DNA from: Niabella sp. | Lineage (GTDB): Bacteria > Bacteroidota > Bacteroidia > Chitinophagales > Chitinophagaceae | Assembly (NCBI GenBank): GCA_027493055.1 | Contig: JAPUDO010000015.1 | Span: forward strand, 1-64,000 | Direction of reading: 5' to 3' | Length of the DNA stretch: 64,000 bases | Part shown: piece by piece, positions 28,227-37,806 of the stretch | Layout of the letters: each line of letters begins with the position of its first letter | Numbering within the stretch: the first letter of the stretch is position 1 | Position numbers and translations under genes: made by a program | The notes under the pieces: model-generated | Told to the model about the DNA's origin: nothing | The model's database searches: none | What the model saw: only the letters and a program-made list of their open reading frames with translations

Positions 28227-29900
28227 ATGCTTAAAATAAAAAAGAATAGTTTGAATACAATAAATGTTAATCGTGTTAGCTTTTCCGGCTTTTTAAGTTT
28301 ATACTTTATAATAATTACAGTATTTTTAGGGGGGTGCAATAAAGACAAAGTATCCGGAGATGGCGTGGACGGATCAACTTATGCAAAATTCTCTCTTTCA
28401 TCAGCAATTGCAGCTCCGGATGCTGATAGTATTAAAGTTGGAGTAAGATGGTCCCGGACCAAATGGAGCCTTTCTACAGCAGCGAATGGTTTTGTCAGCG
28501 GATTTTCATCAGAAAATGGCGGGCGTGAAGATCTGTCTTCTATATCGGGAGATGTGTATGTTCGGTTGAAACCTAATCTTGGCGAACAGCCGCGTAGCCA
28601 GGATATTATTATCAAAGACCTTACTACAGGAAAGGAAGAGAAAATGGCGATCACACAGTCGGCCCTTTCCGGAAGCGATAGAATTACGATAAACCCTGCT
28701 GTAAAGTACCAGAAAATAACCGGCTTTGGAGGTATGATCAATGCTTCGTGGACTGGAAACACGCAGCTATCGGTTCAGGATATTGAAAAACTTTACGGAC
28801 CTGATGGATTAGGGCTTAATATCGGGCGGCTCATGCTTTACCCCAACACTTCCAATTGGAGCCGGGAAGTAGCTGTTGCAAAAAGGGCACAGGAGTTAGG
28901 GGCCATCTTATTTGCTTCTCCGTGGACCCCCCCGCCTAATCTTAAATCGGTTAATACAAATAGTAATACAAATGGCGAGTATCTGCTGCCTGAAAATTAT
29001 GGAACATTTGCTGCTCACATGAAATCTTACGTAGATTACTATAAAAGTCAGGGTGTAAATATTTATGCGATATCTGTTCAAAACGAACCTGATTATAAAG
29101 TGAGTTATGATGGGTGTTCTTACACCCCGCAGCAAATGCTCGACTTTGTAAAGCAGGAGGGAAAAAATGTAGGTGCAAAGCTGATTGCAGGAGAAACCGT
29201 ACAGTTCAATAAATCTTATACGGATGCGTTATTAAACGATCCTGTAGCAGTAAGCAATTTTGATATTGTGGCTACTCACCTGTACGGATTTAATTTCAGG
29301 ACCACAGTAGCCGATTACCCATTGGCAAGACAGCACAATAAGGAAGTGTGGGTGACTGAGCACCTGTTTAACGAAACGGCAAACGGATATGACTGGTTAT
29401 GGCTCCCTTCGTTAAAAACCACGTTGGCCGAAGAGATACATGATTGTATGACTAACAATTTCAACGCCTATGTTTACTGGTATTTAAAACGTTATTATGG
29501 CTTTATGGGCGAGAGCCCCGATCCCGCCAGTCCCGCAGGCTATTATATCAATGCCAATGGAGAAATTACAAAGCGCGGTTATATTATTTCACACTACGCC
29601 AAATACGCAACCGGTAGAACAAGGGTCGATGTAGGGTTAGGCAGTAATATTTCTGCTACAGATTTTCTTACTACAGCCTATTCAGGTACCAATGATATAA
29701 CGGTCGTGCTCATTAACAGGACGAACAAAGCCAGAATAATGGACTTTGTAATCCCTTCCGGTATAACATCTGTAACGGCAGTGGAAACCACTTCCGATAA
29801 AAACATGAGCGCTGTAGATAATGCCATCAGCAGCGACAAAAAATCTGTAAGAATACGTATTTCCGGTGAGAGTATTGTCTCTGTTAAAATGGTAATGTAG
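28227..29900 (+). CDS. GH30 glucuronoxylanase-like lipoprotein
   Basis: A 557-residue secreted lipoprotein (signal peptide to VFLGGC) with a BACON-like N-terminal domain (about 40-150) and a GH30 barrel plus beta-sandwich. The catalytic acid/base is E287 in SVQNEPDY and the nucleophile E378 in WVTEHLF. The segment WYLKRYYGFMGE resembles the WYIRRSYG loop of GH30 subfamily 8, whose Arg binds the glucuronate side group, so it probably cuts glucuronoxylan at MeGlcA-bearing positions. It is the only clear endo-xylanase in the window. ATG 28227 is preferred over an in-frame ATG at 28176 inside the previous gene because it starts the signal peptide. The adjacent GH115 fits the same substrate. Confidence 0.87.
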   Translation: MLKIKKNSLNTINVNRVSFSGFLSLYFIIITVFLGGCNKDKVSGDGVDGSTYAKFSLSSAIAAPDADSIKVGVRWSRTKWSLSTAANGFVSGFSSENGGREDLSSISGDVYVRLKPNLGEQPRSQDIIIKDLTTGKEEKMAITQSALSGSDRITINPAVKYQKITGFGGMINASWTGNTQLSVQDIEKLYGPDGLGLNIGRLMLYPNTSNWSREVAVAKRAQELGAILFASPWTPPPNLKSVNTNSNTNGEYLLPENYGTFAAHMKSYVDYYKSQGVNIYAISVQNEPDYKVSYDGCSYTPQQMLDFVKQEGKNVGAKLIAGETVQFNKSYTDALLNDPVAVSNFDIVATHLYGFNFRTTVADYPLARQHNKEVWVTEHLFNETANGYDWLWLPSLKTTLAEEIHDCMTNNFNAYVYWYLKRYYGFMGESPDPASPAGYYINANGEITKRGYIISHYAKYATGRTRVDVGLGSNISATDFLTTAYSGTNDITVVLINRTNKARIMDFVIPSGITSVTAVETTSDKNMSAVDNAISSDKKSVRIRISGESIVSVKMVM

Positions 29901-29943
29901 TGTTATTTAAAGTGTATCACCTGATACTTTATAAAATTTAATA

Positions 29944-32544
29944 GTGACTTATAAGCACTTTATAAAAAGAGATTCTGTTCTGTGTTTTCTGATACTCTTT
30001 TCTCTCAATGTCAATGCGCAGCATTTTATAAGTGAAAATGCTGGAAATAACAGTTTCCCCATTGTTACCGCTACGGGTGTGGCCTCAATATTTGTGGACG
30101 GCTCTGAAGATGAGCTGATCCATAAAATGGCTGTATTGCTGCAAAAGGATATAGAAAGAGTAACAGGAAAAACCCCTCGCATTGTTAACAAAATTAAGTC
30201 ATCAGGAAATGTGATCATCATTGGTACGGTTGACGGAGCGAAGGGTATAAATCAACTGATAAAGAATGCCAGAATTGATATAAGCTCCTTAAAAGGCAAG
30301 TGGGAGGCGTTTAAGCTGCAAAATATAAACAAGCCTTATAACGGTGTACAACATGCATTGGTCATTTTAGGAAGCGACAGGCGAGGTACGGCTTACGGCG
30401 TTACAGAGCTTTCTGCTCAAATGGGCGTTTCTCCCTGGTATTGGTGGGCAGATGTGCCTGTTAAAAAGAAAAAAGAAGTGCATTTCAAAAACGGGGTGTA
30501 TAACTATCCTTCTCCTTCTGTGAAATACCGCGGTATTTTCATTAATGATGAAGCGCCCGCATTTAGCGGCTGGACAAGGGAAAAGTTCGGTGGATTTAAT
30601 CATAAAATGTATGAGCATCTGTTTGAACTGCTCCTCAGGCTCAAAGCCAATTATTTATGGCCGGCTATGTGGGGAAATGCTTTTAATGATGATGATACGC
30701 TTAATCCTGTATTGGCCCATAAATGGGGTATTGTAATGGGCACTTCTCATCATGAGCCTATGCTAAGGGCGCAGGCAGAGTGGAAACGCTACGGTAAAGG
30801 TGCATGGGATTATGAAAAAAATGAGGGAGGATTGAAATCTTTTTGGAGAAAGGGTATAGAAAATATGCGTGATCATGAAAGCATAATTACCATTGGTATG
30901 CGCGGTGATGGTGACGAGCCCATGACAGAAGGAACCGCAATCAGCCTGTTAGAAAGAATAGTAAAAGATCAACGTAAAATATTGGAGGAGGTGACCAGTA
31001 AACCTGCTTCTGAAATACCGCAGTTATGGGCCTTGTATAAAGAAGTGCAGGACTATTATGACAACGGAATGAGCGTTCCTGATGATGTTACGCTTTTATT
31101 GTGCGATGACAACTGGGGCAATATCCGCCGGTTGCCAGACTTAAAGGAGAGACCAAGAAAAGGAGGGTATGGTATTTATTATCATTTTGATTATGTGGGT
31201 GGTCCCAGAAATTACAAGTGGATCAATACCAATAATATTTCAAGGGTGTGGGAACAAATGCACCTGGCTTACGAGCATAATGCCCGCCAGATATGGATTG
31301 TAAATGTAGGCGACTTAAAACCTATGGAACTGCCCACCAGTTTTTTCCTGGACTACGCCTGGAATGTTAACTTGTTGAACGAAGACAATCTTTCGGAGTA
31401 TTATACTAAATGGGCAACAGCACAGTTCGGCAATACTTATGCAAAAGAAATTGCCGGAATACTGTCTGCCTATGCTCAGTATGCCTCCCGCAGAAAACCG
31501 GAACTGTTAAATGGAAATAGTTACAGCATTCTAAACTATAATGAAGGCAACCGGGTGACAGAGAACTGGAATAAGCTGCTGGAAGAGGCTGAAGCATTAT
31601 TTAATAAAATTCCGGCTGAGCAAAAGGATGCCTTTTTTCAACTGGTTTTACACCCGGTAAAGGCATACGGAACCCTTCAGAATATGTACACCGCTTTGGC
31701 CTGGAATGAATACTATGCTAAGCAGAATAATGTACTGGCTAACAAATATGCTCTGGATGTAAAAAATTTTTATATAAAAGACTCCTTAACAGCTGTGGCA
31801 TATCACCAGCTTAACGATGGTAAGTGGAACCACATGATGTCTCAAAAGCACATAGGTTATACCTACTGGCAGGAGCCCAGGGTACAAAAAATGCCTGAAG
31901 TAAAGTACTTGCCAGAGGGTAGCGCTTCAGTTCCTTCAAACACTGCTTTATCAACGCCATCCGTAAAGCCGGATATTCCTCCAAATATCAAACACCCCGT
32001 TTTTTATGAGAAGGATGGTTATGTTTCTATCGCAGCCTCAAACTTTACAAGAAAGGCAGATCAGCAGGATATTCAATGGAAAGTAATTCCTGGTATTGGC
32101 CGCGAAGGGGATGGTATTACTACTTTTCCTGTTACTACAGGTCCTGTGAAATTATCAAAAACAACGCCTCATCTTCAATATGATTTTTATACTTCCGGTT
32201 CAGGTAATGTAAAATTGAATATTTATACTTCTCCCACACTTAACTACACTGACAGCAAAAACGGGTTACAATATGGTGTTTCTATTGACGATGGCGAGCC
32301 TCAGATAGTCTCCATCAATAAATTTAAAGTAGATAGCCGTGAATGGGCGCAAACAGTGTCGAACAATATAAACATTACTTATACCAGCCATAAAATTGAT
32401 AAAAAGGGTAAACATACGCTGAAGTATTGGATGGTGAGTCCGGGTGTGGTATTGCAGAAATTAGTTTTGGATTTAGGCGGATTGAAGCACAGTTACCTGG
32501 GACCACCCGAAACCAGGATGGAAAATAAGGTTGCTGCCAGGTGA
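29944..32544 (+). CDS. GH115 alpha-glucuronidase
   Basis: An 866-residue secreted enzyme removing (4-O-methyl-)glucuronic acid from xylan side chains, including internal ones. A signal peptide (...LNVNAQ) precedes typical GH115 segments: SDRRGTAYGVTELSAQMGVS, DEAPAFSGW, LRLKANYLWPAMWGNAFNDDD, MGTSHHEPMLRA and IGMRGDGDEPM. The C-terminal region has the beta-domain expected of the family. The start is a GTG at 29944, since no ATG lies before the signal peptide. It directly follows GH30, which needs the same side group for recognition, and sits 17 bp before the esterase gene. Confidence 0.92.
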   Translation: MTYKHFIKRDSVLCFLILFSLNVNAQHFISENAGNNSFPIVTATGVASIFVDGSEDELIHKMAVLLQKDIERVTGKTPRIVNKIKSSGNVIIIGTVDGAKGINQLIKNARIDISSLKGKWEAFKLQNINKPYNGVQHALVILGSDRRGTAYGVTELSAQMGVSPWYWWADVPVKKKKEVHFKNGVYNYPSPSVKYRGIFINDEAPAFSGWTREKFGGFNHKMYEHLFELLLRLKANYLWPAMWGNAFNDDDTLNPVLAHKWGIVMGTSHHEPMLRAQAEWKRYGKGAWDYEKNEGGLKSFWRKGIENMRDHESIITIGMRGDGDEPMTEGTAISLLERIVKDQRKILEEVTSKPASEIPQLWALYKEVQDYYDNGMSVPDDVTLLLCDDNWGNIRRLPDLKERPRKGGYGIYYHFDYVGGPRNYKWINTNNISRVWEQMHLAYEHNARQIWIVNVGDLKPMELPTSFFLDYAWNVNLLNEDNLSEYYTKWATAQFGNTYAKEIAGILSAYAQYASRRKPELLNGNSYSILNYNEGNRVTENWNKLLEEAEALFNKIPAEQKDAFFQLVLHPVKAYGTLQNMYTALAWNEYYAKQNNVLANKYALDVKNFYIKDSLTAVAYHQLNDGKWNHMMSQKHIGYTYWQEPRVQKMPEVKYLPEGSASVPSNTALSTPSVKPDIPPNIKHPVFYEKDGYVSIAASNFTRKADQQDIQWKVIPGIGREGDGITTFPVTTGPVKLSKTTPHLQYDFYTSGSGNVKLNIYTSPTLNYTDSKNGLQYGVSIDDGEPQIVSINKFKVDSREWAQTVSNNINITYTSHKIDKKGKHTLKYWMVSPGVVLQKLVLDLGGLKHSYLGPPETRMENKVAAR

Positions 32545-32561
32545 GCAATAAATAAAAGAGT

Positions 32562-33803
32562 ATGTACAGGTTATTAAAAAAAAAATTATTGATTACATGG
32601 GTTGCTTTTACAATATGTGTTTTAATAACATCATGTAACAGTAGTAAGAGATCGGTTATTATTAAGCCGGAAAATTGGGTGGGAACCTGGGCAACGGCTC
32701 CGCAACTCGTAGAACCGGGTAATATGCCTCCCCAGCCAGGCTTAACCAACAATACAATCAGGCAGATAGTACGGGTGTCTGTTGGAGGTGAAAAGCTGCG
32801 CTTACGCTTCTCCAATGTGTTCAGCAAGCAACCGGTTACCATAAAAAGTGTAGCTATTGCAGCGCCCAAAGAGGGTAGTGTTATTGACATAGCAACTCAA
32901 AAGCAATTAAAGTTTGGAAATAGCGGATCGGTTGTTATGCAGCCTGGAAGCGAAGTGTTTTCGGACCCGGTAAGTTTTAAACTTGCGCCGGGTTCACTAC
33001 TTGCCATTACCATTTATTTTGGCGAAACGTCAGCCACCGTTACAGGGCATCCGGGCTCACGCACTACATCTTATATACTGGAAGGGAATCAAATTGCTTC
33101 AGCCGCTTTTAAAGGCGCTGTTACAACCGATCATTGGTATGTTATTAATGGTATTGATGTTATAGCCTCTTCAGATGCCTTTGCTATAGCGGCTTTGGGC
33201 AATTCTATTACTGATGGCAGGGGCTCGGGAACCAACAGGCAAAACCGCTGGACAGATATTTTATCTGAAAGATTGCTGAACAATGAGACAACAAAAAATA
33301 CTGCCGTTCTCAACCTGGGTATTGGTGGCAACTGCGTATTGCGTGGTGGACTGGGGCCTACTGCCTTGTCGCGTTTTGACAGGGATATTCTTTCGCAAAG
33401 CAATGTGAAATACCTGCTGATATTGGAGGGTATCAACGATATTGGCGGCATCAAAAATGCAGAAGCAGCTCCCGGAATAGCGCAGGAGCTGATTGATGCC
33501 TATTCTTTAATGGCCGACAAAGCGCACGCAAAAGGCATAAAAATGTACGGGTGCACCATCCTGCCCTTTGAAACTTCTTTTTACGACAAGCCTTTCAGGC
33601 AGCTGGCAAGGGATATAGTGAACGAATGGATCCGTACCACAAGTAAGTTTGATGCGGTTATAGATTTTGATAAGATCATGCGTAACCCGGACGATGTAAA
33701 GAAAATATTGCCAGCATTGCATGATAATGACTGGCTTCATCCCAATGAGGACGGTTATAAGAAGATGGGAGAATCTATAGACATGAAATTGTTTACAGAA
33801 TAA
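32562..33803 (+). CDS. SGNH/GDSL-type esterase lipoprotein
   Basis: A 413-residue secreted lipoprotein (lipobox LITSC-NSSK) with an N-terminal beta-sandwich (about 35-200, WVGTWATAPQ) and an SGNH hydrolase domain. The catalytic Ser is S215 in ALGNSITDG, the Gly/Asn blocks are NLGIGGN and LEGINDIG, and D390/H393 lie in DWLHPN. In this locus it is likely a carbohydrate esterase, for example an acetylxylan esterase (inference); arylesterase activity is also known in the superfamily. It ends the first enzyme block; a 397-bp gap with regulatory motifs follows. Confidence 0.85.
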   Translation: MYRLLKKKLLITWVAFTICVLITSCNSSKRSVIIKPENWVGTWATAPQLVEPGNMPPQPGLTNNTIRQIVRVSVGGEKLRLRFSNVFSKQPVTIKSVAIAAPKEGSVIDIATQKQLKFGNSGSVVMQPGSEVFSDPVSFKLAPGSLLAITIYFGETSATVTGHPGSRTTSYILEGNQIASAAFKGAVTTDHWYVINGIDVIASSDAFAIAALGNSITDGRGSGTNRQNRWTDILSERLLNNETTKNTAVLNLGIGGNCVLRGGLGPTALSRFDRDILSQSNVKYLLILEGINDIGGIKNAEAAPGIAQELIDAYSLMADKAHAKGIKMYGCTILPFETSFYDKPFRQLARDIVNEWIRTTSKFDAVIDFDKIMRNPDDVKKILPALHDNDWLHPNEDGYKKMGESIDMKLFTE

Positions 33804-33890
33804 AGCAAGATAGCGCGGAGCATAATAAAACCTGATGTATTGAATGACATCTTGTCCTGAACCGGTTTAGAAACGTAAGGCCGGATGATT

Positions 33891-33930
33891 AATATCTTTT
33901 TATCCTGTTTTCGAAAATGAAAAAGATATT
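33891..33930. repeat. 11-bp perfect inverted repeat
   Basis: AATATCTTTTT (33891-33901) is the reverse complement of 33920-33930, and the loop contains TTTTCGAAAA. No U-run follows, so it is a poor terminator; it may be a transcript-stabilising hairpin or a protein site. Confidence 0.45.
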
Positions 33931-34124
33931 ATCGTTGATGGTTTGGCGTTTTTGAATGCTGTGATTGCTGAAAGTTTAAAGGATATATCTAAAAATGAAA
34001 GATGAATATCTTAAAATTCATGCCGGAATCTTCATGCGGGGGTATTTTCGAAACAGTTTTTTCTTCCGGGTATTCCTGGTAGGATATATTGGGATGCCGT
34101 CATTTTGACGTATGGGTATTGGTT

Positions 34125-34140
34125 TTGTAACCGGTTATAA
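34125..34140. promoter_or_regulatory. Palindromic TAACCGGTTA operator candidate
   Basis: TTGTAACCGGTTATAA with a perfect 10-bp palindrome at 34128-34137, about 60 bp before the GH43 start. It matches TGTAACCGGTT ahead of susC1, so both transcription units could share a LacI-like regulator encoded elsewhere. Confidence 0.4.
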
Positions 34141-34200
34141 ATAGAGTTGGAGGAAGAATTATAATAGGGAGCTTAGAAAACATAGTTAAAAATAAAAGTA

Positions 34201-35976
34201 ATGAAGCTTAAGTTTAATGGGTTACGCCTGTTCTTAGCCGCTATTTTGACGGTTTGTTCCGTTGCAGTGCCGGCGCAAAAGAAAAAGCTGAAACAAGCAG
34301 ATAGCAACATGCCTGTGTTTACACAGTTTTCTTATAAAGGGAATGATGCGGTGTATAATGATAATCCTTTAAAGGATAATGAGTTTTATAACCCCATTCT
34401 GCAAGGTTGTTATCCTGATCCCAGCATTGTGCGCAGGGGTGATGATTATTTTCTGGTAAACTCTTCCTTTTCTATGTTCCCTGGTGTTCCTGTTTTCCAT
34501 TCAACAGACCTGGTGAACTGGAAACAGATTGGTCATGTATTGGACCGGCCTTCGCAGTTAAAAGTAGAAAAATCCGGTGTGTCGGCGGGGATTTATGCGC
34601 CGTCTATAAAATACAATAAGAACAACGAAACCTTTTATATGATCACCACCCAAATTGCCGGTGGTATTGGTAATATGGTAGTGAAGACAAAAGATCCTTT
34701 TAAGGGCTGGGGCGAAGTTATTAAGTTAAAATTTGATGGTATTGATCCGTCTTTATTTTTTGATGATGATGGAAAAGCCTATGTAGTTCATAACGATGCT
34801 CCGGATAAGGGAAAGGAGCTGTACAGCGGCCATAGGGTGATCAAGCTGTGGGAGTATGATGTAGAAAAGGATGAAGTGATTGCAGGATCTGATAAAATAC
34901 TGGTTGACGGAGGTGTGGATATTGCAGAAAAGCCTATCTGGATAGAAGGTCCGCACATATATAAAAGGAATGGGAAATATTATTTAATGTGCGCAGAAGG
35001 GGGTACCGGCGACTGGCATAGCGAGGTGATCTTTATGAGCGATAGCCCCAAAGGTCCGTTTGTGCCGGCGCCATCCAATCCCATACTTACCCAAAGGCAT
35101 TTTCCCAAAGACAGGAAAGGGAAAATAGACTGGACCGGCCACGCCGACCTGGTGGAAGGTAAGGATGGAAAATACTATGCCGTGTTCCTGGGCATTAGGC
35201 CTAATGCCCAGGACCGTGTAAATACGGGGCGTGAAACTTTTATCCTTCCTGTTGACTGGAGTGGTACTTATCCTGTTTTTGAAAATGGATTAGTACCCAT
35301 GAAGGCCAAATTGAAATTACCGGAGGGGGTTACCAATCAAACCGGTCAGAATGGTTTTTTCCCTAATGGCAACTTTACTTTTACTGATAACTTCACGGCG
35401 CCTGCTTTAGATTACAGGTGGATAGCCATGCGCGGTCCCCGGGAAAACTTTATCAGCACCTCTGCCAAAGGTGGCCTTACCATTAAGCCATTTGCAGAGA
35501 ACATAAAAGCGCTGGCGCCGGTTTCGGCATTATTTCACAGGCAGCAGCACTCAGTCTTTGTGGCAGAAGTGACCATGCAGTACGTTCCAAAGTCCGGTAA
35601 TGATCTTGCCGGTATTACCTGCTACCAGGGCGAAGCGTTCAACTATGTATTTGGTGTAACTAAAAAGGATAATGATTATTACCTGGTATTGGCCAGAACC
35701 GAAAGAAAAAGACAGGCAGGTCTGCCGCGTCCCAATACGCCTGTCATTACCACCCTCATCGGCAGTGTAAAAGTAGATGTGAAAAACCCTGTCAGGTTAC
35801 AGGTAATAGCCAACCAGCAGGATGAGTATTCGTTTAACTATTCCATTGATGGGACTCATTTTAAGAATGTAGGGGGGGCGGTTTCCGGCGATATTTTATC
35901 CACGAATGTAGCCGGCGGTTTTACTGGTGCATTGATTGGCCTGTATGCTACTTCGGGTAATGATATTCTACCATAA
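34201..35976 (+). CDS. GH43 arabinofuranosidase/xylosidase with C-terminal beta-sandwich
   Basis: A 591-residue secreted GH43 enzyme (signal peptide ...VAVPAQ). The five-bladed propeller has the general base D73 in GCYPDPSI, the Asp region GIDPSLFFDDDG and the acid Glu in WIEGPHIYKRNGKYY. The NSSFSMFPGVPVFHSTDLVNW segment is close to GH43 subfamilies 10-12. A C-terminal sandwich (about 400-590) as in GH43 xylosidases follows. The protein ends abruptly at IGLYATSGNDILP without the FDWF-type ending I expect, so the last strand may be lost. It is the first gene of the second enzyme block, 29 bp before another GH43. Confidence 0.87.
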   Translation: MKLKFNGLRLFLAAILTVCSVAVPAQKKKLKQADSNMPVFTQFSYKGNDAVYNDNPLKDNEFYNPILQGCYPDPSIVRRGDDYFLVNSSFSMFPGVPVFHSTDLVNWKQIGHVLDRPSQLKVEKSGVSAGIYAPSIKYNKNNETFYMITTQIAGGIGNMVVKTKDPFKGWGEVIKLKFDGIDPSLFFDDDGKAYVVHNDAPDKGKELYSGHRVIKLWEYDVEKDEVIAGSDKILVDGGVDIAEKPIWIEGPHIYKRNGKYYLMCAEGGTGDWHSEVIFMSDSPKGPFVPAPSNPILTQRHFPKDRKGKIDWTGHADLVEGKDGKYYAVFLGIRPNAQDRVNTGRETFILPVDWSGTYPVFENGLVPMKAKLKLPEGVTNQTGQNGFFPNGNFTFTDNFTAPALDYRWIAMRGPRENFISTSAKGGLTIKPFAENIKALAPVSALFHRQQHSVFVAEVTMQYVPKSGNDLAGITCYQGEAFNYVFGVTKKDNDYYLVLARTERKRQAGLPRPNTPVITTLIGSVKVDVKNPVRLQVIANQQDEYSFNYSIDGTHFKNVGGAVSGDILSTNVAGGFTGALIGLYATSGNDILP

Positions 35977-36005
35977 TACGATATAATTGATTAAATGTGA
36001 ATAGA

Positions 36006-37613
36006 ATGTATAAAGTAATCGGTGGGCTGTTTGCCGCGGTATTAATTGTGGGTTGTAGCAATTCTTCAAAGCCTGTTTCAGGTGCAACAGCTGCAACGGC
36101 GTATAAAAACCCGGTAATCTGGGCTGATATGCCCGATCTGTCCGTTACCAGGAACGGGAAGGATTACTACCTGATCAGCACTACCATGCACCTGATGCCT
36201 GGCGCGCCGGTAATGAAATCAAAAGACCTGGTGCATTGGGAAACGGTAAGCTATGTTTTTGATAGCTTAAGCGACAATTCGAAGTACAACCTCATCAACG
36301 GTACGGTTTATGGGCGGGGTCAATGGGCCTCCTCTATCCGGTATCATAAAGGGAAGTATTACGTACTCTTTTCTCCAAATGATGAGCCTTACAGGGCTTA
36401 TATTTACAGCAGTTCAGATCCATCCTCGGAAAAGTGGAAACTGGTTTCCCGTACCCCGCATTTTCATGATGCCTCTTTGTTTTTTGACGATGATGACCGG
36501 CCTTTTGTTTTTTCCGGCACACGGGTTACTGAATTGAAAAGCGATTTGTCGGATATACTACCTGGCGGTATTAACCAGGATATTTTTAAAAAAGATGCAG
36601 AAGAAACAGGTTTGCTGGAAGGGAACCAGGTAGTAAAGCACAACGGCAAATACTATTTGTTGATGATCTCCTGGCCAAGGGGTAAGCCACGCAGGCAGGT
36701 TTGTTACCGGGCCGATAAGATTACGGGGCCTTATGAAAAGAAAATGATCCTGGAAGATAATTTTGCAGGCTTTCCTTATGTAGCGCAGGGCTGTATCATT
36801 GACGATGTAAAAGGCAACTGGTATGGTTTGATATTTCAGGACAGGAACGGTGTAGGCCGTGTGCCCGTGTTGATGCCTGTGCGCTGGGTAGATGGCTGGC
36901 CAATGCTCGGCGATGAAAATGGTAAAGTGCCCTTGCTGGAAACTATACCCTTAAAACCTTATGAAACCGGTAAACGCATCGTTGAAAGCGATGACTTCTC
37001 TGGTAAAAACTTAAAAATAAACTGGCAATGGAATCATAACCCGGTAAACGGCGCCTGGTCGCTAACAGAACGCAGCGGCTATTTGCGGTTAAAAACAAAC
37101 CGCGTAGTTCCGAACCTGTACCTGGCTCCCAATACCATTACCCAGCGTATGATGGGGCCAACATGCAGTGGTATTATTTCGATGGATGTATCGGAGATGA
37201 AAGATGGGGATGTGGCTGGTTTCAGCGCTTTCAATGGCCATTCCGGCATATTGTCTGTTATGATGGAGGGAGAAAAAAAATACCTTACCATGACTACTAA
37301 TGTTGTAGAGCTAACGGATAAAGAAAAGGCCGTAACCAATGTGCAGGTGGAAGAGAAGGCCCGTATAGCATTGAATCAGCATATAGTTTATCTCCGTATT
37401 GATGGGGATTTTAACCTGGATAAAGACCAGGCAATTTTTTATTATAGCCTGGATGGTAACAACTGGAAAAAAATAGGTCCGGAATATAAAATGATCTTTG
37501 ACTATCGTAAACTATTTATGGGCACCAGGTTCGCTATATTCAACTATGCTACAAAATCTTTGGGAGGATATGTGGATGTGGACTATTTCAAATTTACAGT
37601 AAGCGAAAAATAA
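36006..37613 (+). CDS. GH43 (subfamily 12-like) lipoprotein glycosidase
   Basis: A 535-residue lipoprotein (signal peptide ending LIVGC-SNSS). Markers are NPVIWADMPDLSV (general base Asp), the STTMHLMPGAPVMKSKDLVHW segment of GH43 subfamily 12-like enzymes, FHDASLFFDDDDRPF, and the acid Glu in LLEGNQVVKHNGKYY. The C-terminal half is a beta-sandwich ending in DVDYFKFTV. Relatives act as arabinofuranosidases or xylosidases on arabinoxylan. ATG 36006 is preferred to the GTG at 35997. It lies 29 bp after the first GH43, so the two are co-transcribed. Confidence 0.86.
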   Translation: MYKVIGGLFAAVLIVGCSNSSKPVSGATAATAYKNPVIWADMPDLSVTRNGKDYYLISTTMHLMPGAPVMKSKDLVHWETVSYVFDSLSDNSKYNLINGTVYGRGQWASSIRYHKGKYYVLFSPNDEPYRAYIYSSSDPSSEKWKLVSRTPHFHDASLFFDDDDRPFVFSGTRVTELKSDLSDILPGGINQDIFKKDAEETGLLEGNQVVKHNGKYYLLMISWPRGKPRRQVCYRADKITGPYEKKMILEDNFAGFPYVAQGCIIDDVKGNWYGLIFQDRNGVGRVPVLMPVRWVDGWPMLGDENGKVPLLETIPLKPYETGKRIVESDDFSGKNLKINWQWNHNPVNGAWSLTERSGYLRLKTNRVVPNLYLAPNTITQRMMGPTCSGIISMDVSEMKDGDVAGFSAFNGHSGILSVMMEGEKKYLTMTTNVVELTDKEKAVTNVQVEEKARIALNQHIVYLRIDGDFNLDKDQAIFYYSLDGNNWKKIGPEYKMIFDYRKLFMGTRFAIFNYATKSLGGYVDVDYFKFTVSEK

Positions 37614-37806
37614 GTTGTTGGAAAGAAGAGCCGGCTTCGGCCAAAGGAATATTAGTGATGAAAGAACAAAAGATGTACATATCCTTAACCAATGGCATTT
37701 AGATCATATGGCAATGTGGAAAGAGAACAGGGTCAGTTGAATGAAGGTACTGCGCCTCCGCCCCGGTATCATAATAAAAAAGGATTAAACGGCATATAAC
37801 AAACTA

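Larger units (their letters stand above)
33804..34200. other. Intergenic region dividing the two enzyme blocks
   Basis: No gene seen. The stretch holds AACCGGTT at 33860-33867, an 11-bp inverted repeat at 33891-33930, and the palindromic TTGTAACCGGTTATAA at 34125-34140. It probably contains a second promoter for the GH43-GH27-GH97-GH3 block. Confidence 0.45.

Noticed and set aside
30545..30736. Short plus-strand ORF inside GH115
   Set aside because: Out-of-frame shadow of the GH115 gene.
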